Part shown: positions 1 through 7,991 of the stretch, piece by piece
Numbering within the stretch: position 1 is the first letter of the stretch
Layout of the letters: every line of letters begins with the position of its first letter
Source of the DNA: Aliiroseovarius marinus
Lineage (GTDB): Bacteria; Pseudomonadota; Alphaproteobacteria; Rhodobacterales; Rhodobacteraceae
DNA: 64,000 bases
Direction: 5' to 3'
Assembly: GCF_004360145.1 (NCBI RefSeq)
Contig: NZ_ML178712.1
Span: 476,179-540,178, forward strand
Translations under genes and position numbers: made by a program
Notes under the pieces: model-generated
Databases searched by the model: none
Seen by the model: the letters and a program-made list of their open reading frames with translations, nothing else
Told to the model about the DNA's origin: nothing

Positions 1-12
1 ATCACCGGACGA

Positions 13-1398
13 TCAGTAACGATAGTGTTCCGGCTTGAACGGACCTTCGGTCGACACGCCGATATAGTCCGCCTGTTCCTTGTTCAGCGACGACAGTTTC
101 ACACCGATGCGGTCCAGATGCAGACGGGCGACTTTTTCGTCCAGATGCTTAGGCAGGATGTAAACTTCGTTGTTGTATTCATCGCCTTTGGTCCACAGCT
201 CGATCTGAGCCAGAACCTGGTTGGTGAACGAGGCCGACATCACGAAAGACGGGTGGCCGGTGGCGTTGCCGAGGTTCAGCAGGCGACCTTCCGACAGCAG
301 GATGATGCGGTTGCCCGAGGGCATCTCGATCATGTCCACCTGGTCCTTGATGTTGGTCCATTTGTGGTTCTTCAGGTTCGCCACCTGAATTTCGTTGTCG
401 AAGTGACCGATGTTGCCAACAATCGCCATGTCCTTCATCTCGCGCATATGCTCGATGCGGATGACGTCTTTGTTGCCGGTGGTGGTGATGAAGATGTCGG
501 CGTCCGCGACGGCATCTTCCAGCGTCAGCACCTCGAACCCGTCCATCGCAGCTTGCAGCGCGCAGATCGGATCGATCTCGGTCACTTTCACGCGGGCACC
601 AGCACCGCGCAGCGACGCGGCCGAGCCTTTGCCCACATCGCCATAGCCACAGACAACGGCAACCTTACCGGCCATCATGGTGTCGGTGGCGCGGCGGATG
701 CCGTCAACCAGCGATTCCTTACAGCCGTATTTGTTGTCGAATTTCGACTTGGTGACCGAGTCGTTCACGTTGATCGCCGGGAATGGCAGTTGGCCGTTCT
801 TCACCAGATCATACAGGCGGTGCACGCCGGTGGTGGTCTCTTCCGAGACACCCTTGATCTGGTCGCGCATCTTGGTGAACCAACCGGGGCTGGCTTCCAT
901 GCGCTTCTTGATCTGTGCGTGGATGACGGTTTCCTCTTCCGACCCGGGAACACCCAGATCTTCACCAGCTTCGGCGCGCGCCCCCAGCAGGATGTACAGC
1001 GTCGCGTCGCCGCCATCGTCCAGGATCAGGTTCGGACCTTCCGGGAATTGGAAGGACAGGTCCAGATAGTCCCAGTGCTCTTCCAGCGACTGGCCTTTGA
1101 TCGCGAAGACCGGAACGCCTGCCTGCGCAATTGCAGCAGCCGCGTGGTCTTGGGTCGAGAAGATGTTGCACGACGCCCAGCGCACATCGGCGCCCAGCGC
1201 GACCAGCGTTTCGATCAGAACCGCGGTCTGAATGGTCATGTGCAGCGAGCCGACGATCCGTGCGCCTGCCAGCGGTTTCGTTTCGCCGTATTCCTCGCGC
1301 AAGGCCATCAGGCCCGGCATTTCGGTTTCAGCGATGTCCAGCTCTTTACGGCCGAATTCGGCCAGAGCGATGTCTTTGACGATATAATCCTGGGTCAC
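13..1398 (-). CDS. ahcY: Adenosylhomocysteinase (S-adenosyl-L-homocysteine hydrolase)
   Basis: This enzyme reversibly hydrolyses S-adenosylhomocysteine to adenosine and homocysteine in the cytosol, which clears the inhibitory product of methyltransferases in the activated methyl cycle. The 461-residue product has the family's usual length. The NAD-binding motif [10 protein letters not shown] is at about residues 251-260, [11 protein letters not shown] at 212-222, and the conserved C-terminal end KPEHYRY is present. The open frame continues upstream to 2103, but a GTG at 1398 preceded by GGAGA at a good distance starts the conserved [15 protein letters not shown]. The gene is divergent from the HD hydrolase gene. 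No SAH-riboswitch-like element was recognised in the 135-bp gap. ahcY beside reg genes is known from Rhodobacter. Confidence 0.97.
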   Translation of the reverse strand: MTQDYIVKDIALAEFGRKELDIAETEMPGLMALREEYGETKPLAGARIVGSLHMTIQTAVLIETLVALGADVRWASCNIFSTQDHAAAAIAQAGVPVFAIKGQSLEEHWDYLDLSFQFPEGPNLILDDGGDATLYILLGARAEAGEDLGVPGSEEETVIHAQIKKRMEASPGWFTKMRDQIKGVSEETTTGVHRLYDLVKNGQLPFPAINVNDSVTKSKFDNKYGCKESLVDGIRRATDTMMAGKVAVVCGYGDVGKGSAASLRGAGARVKVTEIDPICALQAAMDGFEVLTLEDAVADADIFITTTGNKDVIRIEHMREMKDMAIVGNIGHFDNEIQVANLKNHKWTNIKDQVDMIEMPSGNRIILLSEGRLLNLGNATGHPSFVMSASFTNQVLAQIELWTKGDEYNNEVYILPKHLDEKVARLHLDRIGVKLSSLNKEQADYIGVSTEGPFKPEHYRY

Positions 1399-1533
1399 GG
1401 TGTTTCTCCGATCCTGATCCCGTTTCTGTTGCGCGTGCCGTAGCATTGTAACCACGAACACGCAATGAAGGCCAATTGACTTGCCCGTGAAAAAGGCGAA
1501 ATTGCGAGGGGAAATTCGCAGGAAGGATCGAAA

Positions 1534-2130
1534 ATGCCCGCTCAACCCCGCGCATGGCAACGGATGCTCTCTGGTCGGCGGCTGGATCTGCTGGATCCGA
1601 CCCCCGTCGACATTGAAATCGAGGACATCGCCCACGGTCTTGCCTTCGTTGCGCGCTGGAATGGGCAGACCTTTGGCGACTTCCCCTATTCCGTCGCCGA
1701 ACATTCGCTGTTGGTCGAGGCGCTGTACACGCGGATGAACCCCAAAGCCCCGGTCAAATGGCAACTGGCCGCCCTTCTGCATGACGCGCCAGAATATGTG
1801 ATTGGCGACATGATCTCGCCGGTGAAAGCCTCGGTCGGTGCGGGGTACGGAGAGCTGGACGACCGCCTGACCGCCGCCATCCACATCCGCTTTGGCCTGC
1901 CCGCGAAGATCCCTGTGGCGGTGAAGAAGGCCATTAAGCGCGCGGACAGGATCTCGGCCTTTTTGGAAGCCACGCAGATCGCCGGGTTCAGTGTCGAAGA
2001 GGCCGGAAAGTTCTTTGGCGTGCCCGATCCCACCATCACCAAGGGGCTGGACATCACCCTGCGTCCCCCCGCCGAGGTCCGTGCCGATTTCACCGCGCGC
2101 CACAATCGCCTGCTGGAGCAGATGGGATGA
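1534..2130 (+). CDS. HD-domain phosphohydrolase, YfbR-like
   Basis: Metal-dependent phosphohydrolase of the HD superfamily (198 aa). The metal-binding signature is visible as His57 in AEHSLLV and His83-Asp84 in [12 protein letters not shown]. The overall look is that of YfbR-like proteins, some of which are 5'-deoxynucleotidases, but the substrate here cannot be told from sequence. The ATG at 1534 follows AGGAAGG at normal spacing. The stop overlaps the start of the next gene by 4 bp (ATGA), so the two are probably translationally coupled. It is divergent from ahcY. Confidence 0.85.
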   Translation: MPAQPRAWQRMLSGRRLDLLDPTPVDIEIEDIAHGLAFVARWNGQTFGDFPYSVAEHSLLVEALYTRMNPKAPVKWQLAALLHDAPEYVIGDMISPVKASVGAGYGELDDRLTAAIHIRFGLPAKIPVAVKKAIKRADRISAFLEATQIAGFSVEEAGKFFGVPDPTITKGLDITLRPPAEVRADFTARHNRLLEQMG

Positions 2131-2624
2131 TCACAGCACGCAGCGCCCGCCCCGAAGATGCCCCCGCCATGTGCGCCCTTCTGAACCCGATCATCGAAGA
2201 GGGCTCGACCACTGCCTATCGCACGCCCTTTGATACAACGCATATGGTGGCGCACTACATCGAGAACCCCGTCGTCTTGTCCTGCGTCGTCGCCGAAGAG
2301 GCGGGCGAGATCCTTGGGTTTCAAGGGATCTTCCTGACCCAGCCCGCCCGCGACGGGTCCTCTGCCCGCTGGGCCGAGATCGGAAGCTTTGTCAGCGCGC
2401 AAGCGCAGGGCAAGGGCGTGGGGCAGATCATGTGGGCCGAGACCAAGGCCCGCTCGATCGCCGCCGACGTTGATACGATCGGGGCCACCATTCGAACCGA
2501 CAACGTGCCGGGGCTGGCCTATTACAGCGGGCTTGGCTTCACGGATTATGGTGCGGTGCTGACCGACACCCTGTCCGACGGCACGCAGGTTCAGAAGGCC
2601 TGCAAACGGTTTGACTTAACCTAG
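2127..2624 (+). CDS. GNAT-family N-acetyltransferase
   Basis: A 165-residue GCN5-related acetyltransferase that transfers acetyl from acetyl-CoA to an amine. The acetyl-CoA pyrophosphate loop is visible as QAQGKGVG at about residues 93-100. The arrangement ([15 protein letters not shown], later [10 protein letters not shown]) resembles the phosphinothricin/L-amino-acid acetyltransferase subgroup, but the substrate is unknown. It begins in the ATGA overlap with the HD hydrolase gene. Its 3' end overlaps the convergent small lipoprotein gene by 4 bp. Confidence 0.85.
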   Translation: MITARSARPEDAPAMCALLNPIIEEGSTTAYRTPFDTTHMVAHYIENPVVLSCVVAEEAGEILGFQGIFLTQPARDGSSARWAEIGSFVSAQAQGKGVGQIMWAETKARSIAADVDTIGATIRTDNVPGLAYYSGLGFTDYGAVLTDTLSDGTQVQKACKRFDLT

Positions 2625-2962
2625 GCGCAGACGCGGCCGCGCTGGTCTGCTCCACGCTTCCACCCCACGAACCGCTCGGCCGTGAAGCTGAGTTCCAGAT
2701 CTGCCCAGCGCAGGCGTTGTGTAATGCCTGTAGGGCAGCCGGTCAGCGGTAAGGTGGTTGGGCGACCAAGCTCTCGGGTCAGCGCTGGAATCACACCTTT
2801 AGGCGAACGCCCGAAGTCGACGCGCTGATTGCTGGGCAGAACGGCCAGCCCCTGCGCGTCGGGCGCAAAACTAACGGCTTGGCGCGGCGCAGGTGTTGGC
2901 GCGCTGGGCTGGACGCAGGCAGACAGCAGCACAAGGCCCATCACGCCCGCGGACAGCCTCAT
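2621..2962 (-). CDS. Small predicted lipoprotein, unknown function
   Basis: A 113-residue protein with a short hydrophobic signal and a lipobox (LLSAC, Cys16), so probably a membrane-anchored lipoprotein in the periplasm. The mature part is Pro/Ala-rich at first, with two Cys near the C-terminus (in GCPTG and the final VCA) that could form a disulfide. I do not recognise the family. The start overlaps the regA stop by 4 bp (ATGA), so it should be co-transcribed and co-translated with regA. In Rhodobacter the gene downstream of regA is hvrA; this product does not look like HvrA. Confidence 0.7.
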   Translation of the reverse strand: MRLSAGVMGLVLLSACVQPSAPTPAPRQAVSFAPDAQGLAVLPSNQRVDFGRSPKGVIPALTRELGRPTTLPLTGCPTGITQRLRWADLELSFTAERFVGWKRGADQRGRVCA

Positions 2963-3513
2963 TTCGGGCTGCGTTTGGCCAGAATACGCTGAAGCGTGCG
3001 GCGGTGCATGTTCAGGCGGCGCGCAGTTTCCGAGACGTTGCGGTCACAGAGTTCATATACGCGCTGGATATGCTCCCACCGTACGCGGTCGGCAGACATG
3101 GGGTTTTCTGGCGGCGGCGGCAGCTCGTCCGGCATCGCCAGCAGGGCGGCTGTGATGTCGTTGGCATCTGCGGGCTTAGACAGGTAATCCGCCGCGCCCA
3201 GTTTGACCGCTGCAACTGCGGTGGCAATCGCGCCATACCCTGTCAGAACCACGATGCGGGCGTCGGGGCGCTTGTCGCGGATGGTCTCAACCACATCCAG
3301 CCCGTTGCCATCCTCAAGCCGCAGATCGACCACGGCATAGGCTGGCGGACGCGCGGTGGCGATGGCCTTACCCGCAGCAACAGATCCTGCAGTTTCGACA
3401 GAGAAGCCACGCTTTTCCATCGCACGCCCCAAGCGGCGCAGGAACGGTTCGTCGTCGTCTACCAAAAGAAGGGACGCGTCTTCGCCAATCGGCTTGAGTT
3501 CCTCAGTGGTCAT
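2959..3513 (-). CDS. regA: Redox response regulator RegA (PrrA/ActR family)
   Basis: Response regulator of the RegB/RegA global redox system, which in Rhodobacter controls photosynthesis, respiration, nitrogen and carbon fixation genes. The 184-aa product has an N-terminal receiver with Asp63 as the phosphoacceptor (VVDLRLEDG, the same residue number as in R. capsulatus RegA), a Pro-rich linker, and a C-terminal Fis-like helix-turn-helix (NVSETARRLNMHRRTLQRIL). The ATG at 3513 is preceded by CCGGAGG. It lies 82 bp downstream of senC on the same strand and overlaps the lipoprotein gene. A 9-bp inverted repeat includes the start codon (see 3511-3591). Confidence 0.95.
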   Translation of the reverse strand: MTTEELKPIGEDASLLLVDDDEPFLRRLGRAMEKRGFSVETAGSVAAGKAIATARPPAYAVVDLRLEDGNGLDVVETIRDKRPDARIVVLTGYGAIATAVAAVKLGAADYLSKPADANDITAALLAMPDELPPPPENPMSADRVRWEHIQRVYELCDRNVSETARRLNMHRRTLQRILAKRSPK

Positions 3514-3591
3514 CGTAGCAACCTCCGGTTTGCGTTTGCCTCATGATAGGTAGGTATTAATGACCGTAAGGTCAATTTTGACGCTACGATG
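3511..3591 (-). promoter_or_regulatory. Possible RNA structure closing over the regA start codon
   Basis: The 9-mer CATCGTAGC at 3511-3519 (complement of the regA ATG and the bases just before it) has a perfect inverted copy, GCTACGATG, at 3583-3591. In the senC-regA transcript these could pair and sequester the start codon, closing a 63-nt loop that contains the Shine-Dalgarno sequence. Inside the loop is a further palindrome, TGACC-GTAA-GGTCA, at 3561-3574, which could be an RNA hairpin or a DNA operator. Seen in sequence; the function is inference. Confidence 0.4.
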
Positions 3592-3595
3592 CCTG

Positions 3596-4222
3596 CTATG
3601 CGCCTGCGTCAATGAAGCAGCTGACCCGCTTGGCCATCGACTCGGGCGTCTCGTCCCGCTTGAAGAAATCTGCAAACCCGGTTTCCGGGAACATCAGATA
3701 GGTAAAGGTCGAGTGATCAATCAGATAATACTCTTCCTGCCCCTCTTCCGGCTCTTGCTTGCGGTAATAGGTCTTGTAGGCCTGGCTGGCCGCTTTGACC
3801 TGCTCGGGCGTACCGGTCAAACCGATCATGTTGTCATGCATATAGCTGGTGAAATCCGCCAGATGCTCGGGTGTGTCGCGCTCTGGATCGACCGAGATAA
3901 AAGCCGCCTGTACGTCATAACCCTGACCATCCAGAATGCGCATCGCTTCGGCGTTGCGGGCGTTGTCCAACGGGCAAACATCCGGGCAGAACGTATAGCC
4001 GAAATAGACCAGCGTCGGCTTGGTGATCACGTCTTTCTCGGTCACCAGCGCGCCGGTTTCATCGGTCAGCTCAAACGGCCCCCCGATCGACGCAACGCCG
4101 GTTCCGATGGCGCCAGCGCGACATTCGGCAAAGGCATCCTCTTCCCCGCTGGTGACAAACCACGTCACCCCGACAAGTGCCACAATCGCCGTTGCGGCCG
4201 TCACAGCATAGATGCGTTGCAT
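3596..4222 (-). CDS. senC: SCO1/SenC family copper chaperone / thiol protein
   Basis: Membrane-anchored SCO1/SenC (PrrC) protein involved in CuA/CuB assembly of cytochrome oxidase and, in Rhodobacter, in redox signalling linked to RegB. The 208-aa product has an N-terminal membrane anchor (about residues 5-24), the CPDVCP copper/thiol motif (Cys79, Cys83) and the conserved His170 in IDHSTF. An in-frame start lies further upstream at 4252, but the ATG at 4222 follows GGAGA at good spacing and starts directly before the anchor. It is divergent from regB (104-bp gap) and upstream of regA, the classical regB / senC-regA layout. Confidence 0.93.
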   Translation of the reverse strand: MQRIYAVTAATAIVALVGVTWFVTSGEEDAFAECRAGAIGTGVASIGGPFELTDETGALVTEKDVITKPTLVYFGYTFCPDVCPLDNARNAEAMRILDGQGYDVQAAFISVDPERDTPEHLADFTSYMHDNMIGLTGTPEQVKAASQAYKTYYRKQEPEEGQEEYYLIDHSTFTYLMFPETGFADFFKRDETPESMAKRVSCFIDAGA

Positions 4223-4326
4223 AGAAATTCTCCGGTTTGTTCGCGCAGGCATTGATCCTGCCTTTCGTCACGACTAGCAAGAGAACACATTGACGCAACC
4301 GAAAAAGCAATTCGCCCTGATCACAA

Positions 4327-5742
4327 ATGACGGAACAGCAAACAGACCCGGCCACTGACGCCGCCGTTGGCAGCCAGCACCGCAGCTGGGTGCGACTACG
4401 TACGCTGATCCTGCTGCGCTGGGCAGCGATTGCGGGTCAGATTGTGGCAATTGCCGTTGCGGTTCAGTTCTTTACGGTCCAAATCCCGTTCGGGCTGGTG
4501 TCCGCCACCATCGGCATTGCAGTGATCGCCAACCTTGTGTCCAGCACGCTGTTCCCGCGCAACACGCGCCTGAATGAACGTCAGGCGACCGGCATTCTGG
4601 TCTTTGACACGCTGCAATTGGGTCTGATGATGTTGCTGACCGGCGGCATCCACAACCCGTTCATGGTGCTGATCCTTGCCCCGGTAACCGTTGCCGCGAC
4701 CGCGTTGTCGACTCGCTCGACCATTATGGTGGGGGCTGTGGCCATCGCGGCCACCAGTCTGGTCACGTGGGTCAATATTCCGCTTCAGACTGCGACGGGC
4801 GTTCTGCAGATGCCGGACCTGTTCGTTTTTGGCCTGTGGGTCTCGGTCACGATCTCGGTCGGCTTTATTGGTCTCTATACCCGCCGAATTTCGTCCGAGA
4901 TGCGCTCGATGTCCGAGGCGCTTCTGGCCACCCAAATGGCCCTGTCGCGCGAGCAGAACCTGACCGATTTGGGCGGCGTGGTCGCTGCTGCTGCACACGA
5001 ACTGGGCACCCCGCTGGCGACGATCAAGCTGGTCTCGTCCGAGCTGGTCGAGGAACTGGACGGCGATGACGAGCTGCGTGACGACGCCCGCCTAATCGGC
5101 GAGCAGGCCGACCGCTGCCGGGACATTTTGCAATCCATGGGCCGCGCCGGCAAAGACGACATGCTGGTCAAACACGCCCCCCTGATCGCCCTGATCGAAG
5201 AGGCCGCCGAACCCCACCGCGAACGCGGCAAGGCGCTGGAAATCGAGATCACCTGCACCGAGGCCGATCCCTTGGATCAGCCCATCCTGATGCGCCGGCC
5301 CGAGATCATCCACGGGCTACGCAACCTAATCCAGAACGCGGTGGATTTCGCCTCGACCAAGGTCTGGATCGAGCTGTGCTGGAATGACGAGCGCATCACC
5401 ATCCGCATTCTAGACGACGGCAAAGGGTATTCCCCGCAGGTTCTGGGCTGGATCGGAGACCCCTTCATCCGCCGCCGCAAATCGCAGGCCGAGCATGGCC
5501 AACGGCAGGCGTACAAAGGCATGGGGCTGGGCCTGTTCATCGCCAAGACATTGCTGGAACGCACCGGTGCCACGCTGCATTTCGCCAATGCCTCGTCGCC
5601 TTATACTGGCCGCCCCCACCCGCGCGAAAAATCGGGTGCCATTGCACAGGTGGAATGGCGGCGCGACACACGTGGGCTCGAGGCCAAGAACACCAGCGGC
5701 GCGCTGGGCGAGAACATTCACTTCACCCACGACGCAGGCTGA
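4327..5742 (+). CDS. regB: Redox sensor histidine kinase RegB (PrrB/ActS)
   Basis: Sensor kinase partner of RegA. The 471-aa product has six likely membrane segments in the first 185 residues, including the quinone-sensing heptapeptide GGIHNPF at 106-112. The H-box HELGTPLATIKL has phosphorylated His224, and the redox-active cysteine is at Cys264 in QADRCRDIL (R. capsulatus Cys265). The N-box is GLRNLIQNAVDFA and the ATP-lid glycine boxes are DDGKGYSP and GMGLGLFIAK. All residues needed for redox sensing and catalysis are present. Followed after 113 bp by the DivL-like gene. Confidence 0.96.
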   Translation: MTEQQTDPATDAAVGSQHRSWVRLRTLILLRWAAIAGQIVAIAVAVQFFTVQIPFGLVSATIGIAVIANLVSSTLFPRNTRLNERQATGILVFDTLQLGLMMLLTGGIHNPFMVLILAPVTVAATALSTRSTIMVGAVAIAATSLVTWVNIPLQTATGVLQMPDLFVFGLWVSVTISVGFIGLYTRRISSEMRSMSEALLATQMALSREQNLTDLGGVVAAAAHELGTPLATIKLVSSELVEELDGDDELRDDARLIGEQADRCRDILQSMGRAGKDDMLVKHAPLIALIEEAAEPHRERGKALEIEITCTEADPLDQPILMRRPEIIHGLRNLIQNAVDFASTKVWIELCWNDERITIRILDDGKGYSPQVLGWIGDPFIRRRKSQAEHGQRQAYKGMGLGLFIAKTLLERTGATLHFANASSPYTGRPHPREKSGAIAQVEWRRDTRGLEAKNTSGALGENIHFTHDAG

Positions 5743-5773
5743 AAACCCCTTGAAAACAAGACGTTCAGCCCGA

Positions 5774-5788
5774 TTAAACCTTCATTAA
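5774..5788. promoter_or_regulatory. Predicted CtrA-binding box (TTAA-N7-TTAA)
   Basis: TTAA at 5774-5777 and TTAA at 5785-5788 are separated by exactly 7 bp, which fits the full CtrA site known from Caulobacter and Rhodobacterales. The right half continues as TTAACC. Two closely spaced extra half sites follow at 5799-5810. The box lies about 68 bp before the start of the DivL-like gene, between regB and that gene, where a promoter is expected. CtrA binding is inferred. Confidence 0.6.
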
Positions 5789-5855
5789 CCACACCGGCTT
5801 AAGGTTAACCCGTTGATAACGCGGGTGGCAGACCGCCGAAACGACAGGTGTGGAC

Positions 5856-7439
5856 ATGATGAATACTCTTTACGCGGTGGGGCTGGTGCTGACGGCCCTG
5901 ACGATCTCGATCGCAGCGCTTTACATCCTTTCCGTGCTGGACCCGGCGCGGGATCGCAAGCTGCGCAAGCGGACTTCGCAGGAAAAAGACAGCGTCGTGT
6001 TTCTGTTCGACGATCAGATGCTAACCGACGTGACCCCGGCGGGGCGTCAGATTCTGGATGCGCTTCCGCGGCACAACTCCGGCTCTGACTGGCAGCATCT
6101 ATCGCAAATCCTGGAAGCGCGCTTTCCCAACCTGTCCGACCAAATCGGCGAACTGGCCGAGCTTGGCACGCTCTCGATCCCCTCGACTGACGGGGCGCAT
6201 CGCATTGACGCGGAATGGCGCGACGGGCTGGCGCGGATCCACTTGGTAACCGCTGGCACCGAGGGCGCCGATCCGATTGTCGACCGGGTCAGCTTTGACG
6301 CCATGCGGGACGAACTGGACGGGCTGCGAGCCATTGCGCATCACGCGCCCGTCATGATGTGGCGCGAAGACGCGAACGGCAAAATCACATGGGCCAACAA
6401 GACTTATCTGGATCAGGCCGCCGACCCCGACACCTCGGACGAGGTCGCCAGCTGGCCCCCACAAAAGCTGTTTGACCGGCCCCGGCTTGAAGATGCCAAA
6501 AATCTGGAAACCCCGCGCCGCGTGGCCGTCCAGCTGCCCACCGATGGTGAACGCCACTGGTTCGAGCTGCACGACGCCCCCTTGGGGACCGAGATCCTGC
6601 TGACCGCCATCCCCGTGGATCGCGTGGTGAATGCCGAGAAATCACGGACTGAATTCGTCTCGACCCTGACCAAAACCTTCGCGCATCTTCCCATCGGGCT
6701 GGCCATTTTCGACCGCAAACGGCAATTGACCCTGTTCAACCCGGCCCTGACCGACATTCTGGCGCTGGATGCCTCGTTTCTTGTTGGCAAACCCACGCTG
6801 TTTACCTTCCTCGACCGCCTGCGCGAGAAGCGGATGATGCCGGAACCCAAGGACTATGTCTCGTGGCGGCAACAGATGGCGGATCTGGAAAGTGCCGCCG
6901 TGAATGGCACCTACGAGGAAACGTGGTCCCTGCCCACAGGCCAGACCTATCGCATCACCGGGCGCCCACACCCGGATGGCGCTGTGGCCTTCCTGTTTGA
7001 AGACATCACCTCGGAAATCTCGCTCACCCGCCGCTTCCGCCGCGAGCTTGAGATGGGCCAATCCGCGCTGGACTGTATCGAGGACGCGATTGCCATCTTC
7101 TCGCCCGGTGGGGTGCTGTCCATGTCGAACGCGGCCTATACCAAGCTGTGGGGCAATGATCCGTCCACCACGCTTGAGGATATCAATCTGGGCGACGCGA
7201 TCCGCACTTGGCGCGGCACCGCTGGCGACACGCCGGTCTGGCGCATGCTGAAAGAATTCGTGGCCGCCCATGGCGAACGTCAAATGTGGTCCGACCATAT
7301 CGCCCTTCTAGATGGACGGCAGGTCGACTGCCATTTCGTCCCCTTGGTGCGCGGCGCCACAATGGCCCGCTTCCACGTCCGCCCCGCCCAGCGCGAGTTT
7401 CAGCCTGCGCCGAATTCCGCCATGCATTTGACCCCCTGA
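5856..7439 (+). CDS. DivL-like membrane PAS-domain protein without kinase domain
   Basis: A 527-residue protein with one N-terminal membrane segment (about residues 3-24) and several PAS-like modules (about 155-245, 275-385 and 390-510). The C-terminal third ends in a PAS module: no H-box, N-box or ATP-lid motifs follow, so it is not an autokinase. In R. capsulatus the PAS protein DivL, which acts on the CckA-ChpT-CtrA phosphorelay and gene transfer agent production, is also a reduced protein, and I think this is its counterpart. The start is uncertain: GTG 5850, ATG 5856 or ATG 5859; AGGTG best suits 5856. A CtrA box lies upstream. Confidence 0.75.
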   Translation: MMNTLYAVGLVLTALTISIAALYILSVLDPARDRKLRKRTSQEKDSVVFLFDDQMLTDVTPAGRQILDALPRHNSGSDWQHLSQILEARFPNLSDQIGELAELGTLSIPSTDGAHRIDAEWRDGLARIHLVTAGTEGADPIVDRVSFDAMRDELDGLRAIAHHAPVMMWREDANGKITWANKTYLDQAADPDTSDEVASWPPQKLFDRPRLEDAKNLETPRRVAVQLPTDGERHWFELHDAPLGTEILLTAIPVDRVVNAEKSRTEFVSTLTKTFAHLPIGLAIFDRKRQLTLFNPALTDILALDASFLVGKPTLFTFLDRLREKRMMPEPKDYVSWRQQMADLESAAVNGTYEETWSLPTGQTYRITGRPHPDGAVAFLFEDITSEISLTRRFRRELEMGQSALDCIEDAIAIFSPGGVLSMSNAAYTKLWGNDPSTTLEDINLGDAIRTWRGTAGDTPVWRMLKEFVAAHGERQMWSDHIALLDGRQVDCHFVPLVRGATMARFHVRPAQREFQPAPNSAMHLTP

Positions 7440-7496
7440 CACAAGGTGAGGTGATCTACCCTTGCACCGACGCGCAGGGCGTCTAAAACTCGTGCC

Positions 7497-7991
7497 ATGA
7501 CGCACGCCTTTCATCATGATCTTGCATTTTCCACCCCGGATCAGACCACCGCTTTTGCCGCCGAACTGGCGCACCAACTGGTGCCGGGCGATGTGATCCT
7601 GCTGTCTGGCGGAATCGGCGCGGGAAAGACGCATTTTGCCCGCGCGGTGATCCAATCCCGCCTTGCCGCGCAAGGGCTGGCCGAGGACGTGCCCTCGCCC
7701 ACCTTCACGCTGGTGCAGACCTATGACGACACGTTGTGCGAGATCTGGCACTCCGATCTCTACCGCCTGACACACCCGGACGAAGTCGAAGAGCTGGGCC
7801 TGATCGACGCGTTCGAGACCGCGATCTGCCTTGTCGAATGGCCCGACCGCCTCGGCGATCTGCTGCCGCAGAACGCGCTGTCGCTGGAGTTCTCGACAGG
7901 TGACGCGTCCGATGACCCCGATGTGCGACACGCCCGGATTTCGGGCCCCGCCGAGCACTGGGAAGCCCGCATCCAAAAGGCGCTGCTATGA
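7497..7991 (+). CDS. tsaE: tRNA threonylcarbamoyladenosine biosynthesis ATPase TsaE
   Basis: ATPase that works with TsaB and TsaD to transfer threonylcarbamoyl to A37 of ANN-decoding tRNAs. The 164-aa length is normal. The Walker A loop is GGIGAGKTHFAR at about residues 38-49, with the family motifs SPTFTLVQTYD and WHSDLYRL following. The stop overlaps the amgK start by 4 bp, heading a chain of overlapping genes tsaE-amgK-murU-addB-addA. The tsaE-amgK-murU order is common in alphaproteobacteria. Confidence 0.95.
   Translation: MTHAFHHDLAFSTPDQTTAFAAELAHQLVPGDVILLSGGIGAGKTHFARAVIQSRLAAQGLAEDVPSPTFTLVQTYDDTLCEIWHSDLYRLTHPDEVEELGLIDAFETAICLVEWPDRLGDLLPQNALSLEFSTGDASDDPDVRHARISGPAEHWEARIQKALL

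Noticed and set aside
25-1443. Long open frame (472 codons) antisense to ahcY
   Set aside because: The opposite strand encodes a full, conserved AhcY. High GC at third codon positions keeps the complementary frame open; the antisense product has no recognisable motifs.
1399-1533. SAH or SAM riboswitch upstream of ahcY
   Set aside because: I looked for the conserved core and paired elements of SAH-type riboswitches in the 135-bp leader and did not recognise them.
4223-4326. FNR/Anr box between senC and regB
   Set aside because: Single TTGAT-like half sites occur, but no TTGAT-N4-ATCAA arrangement was found.
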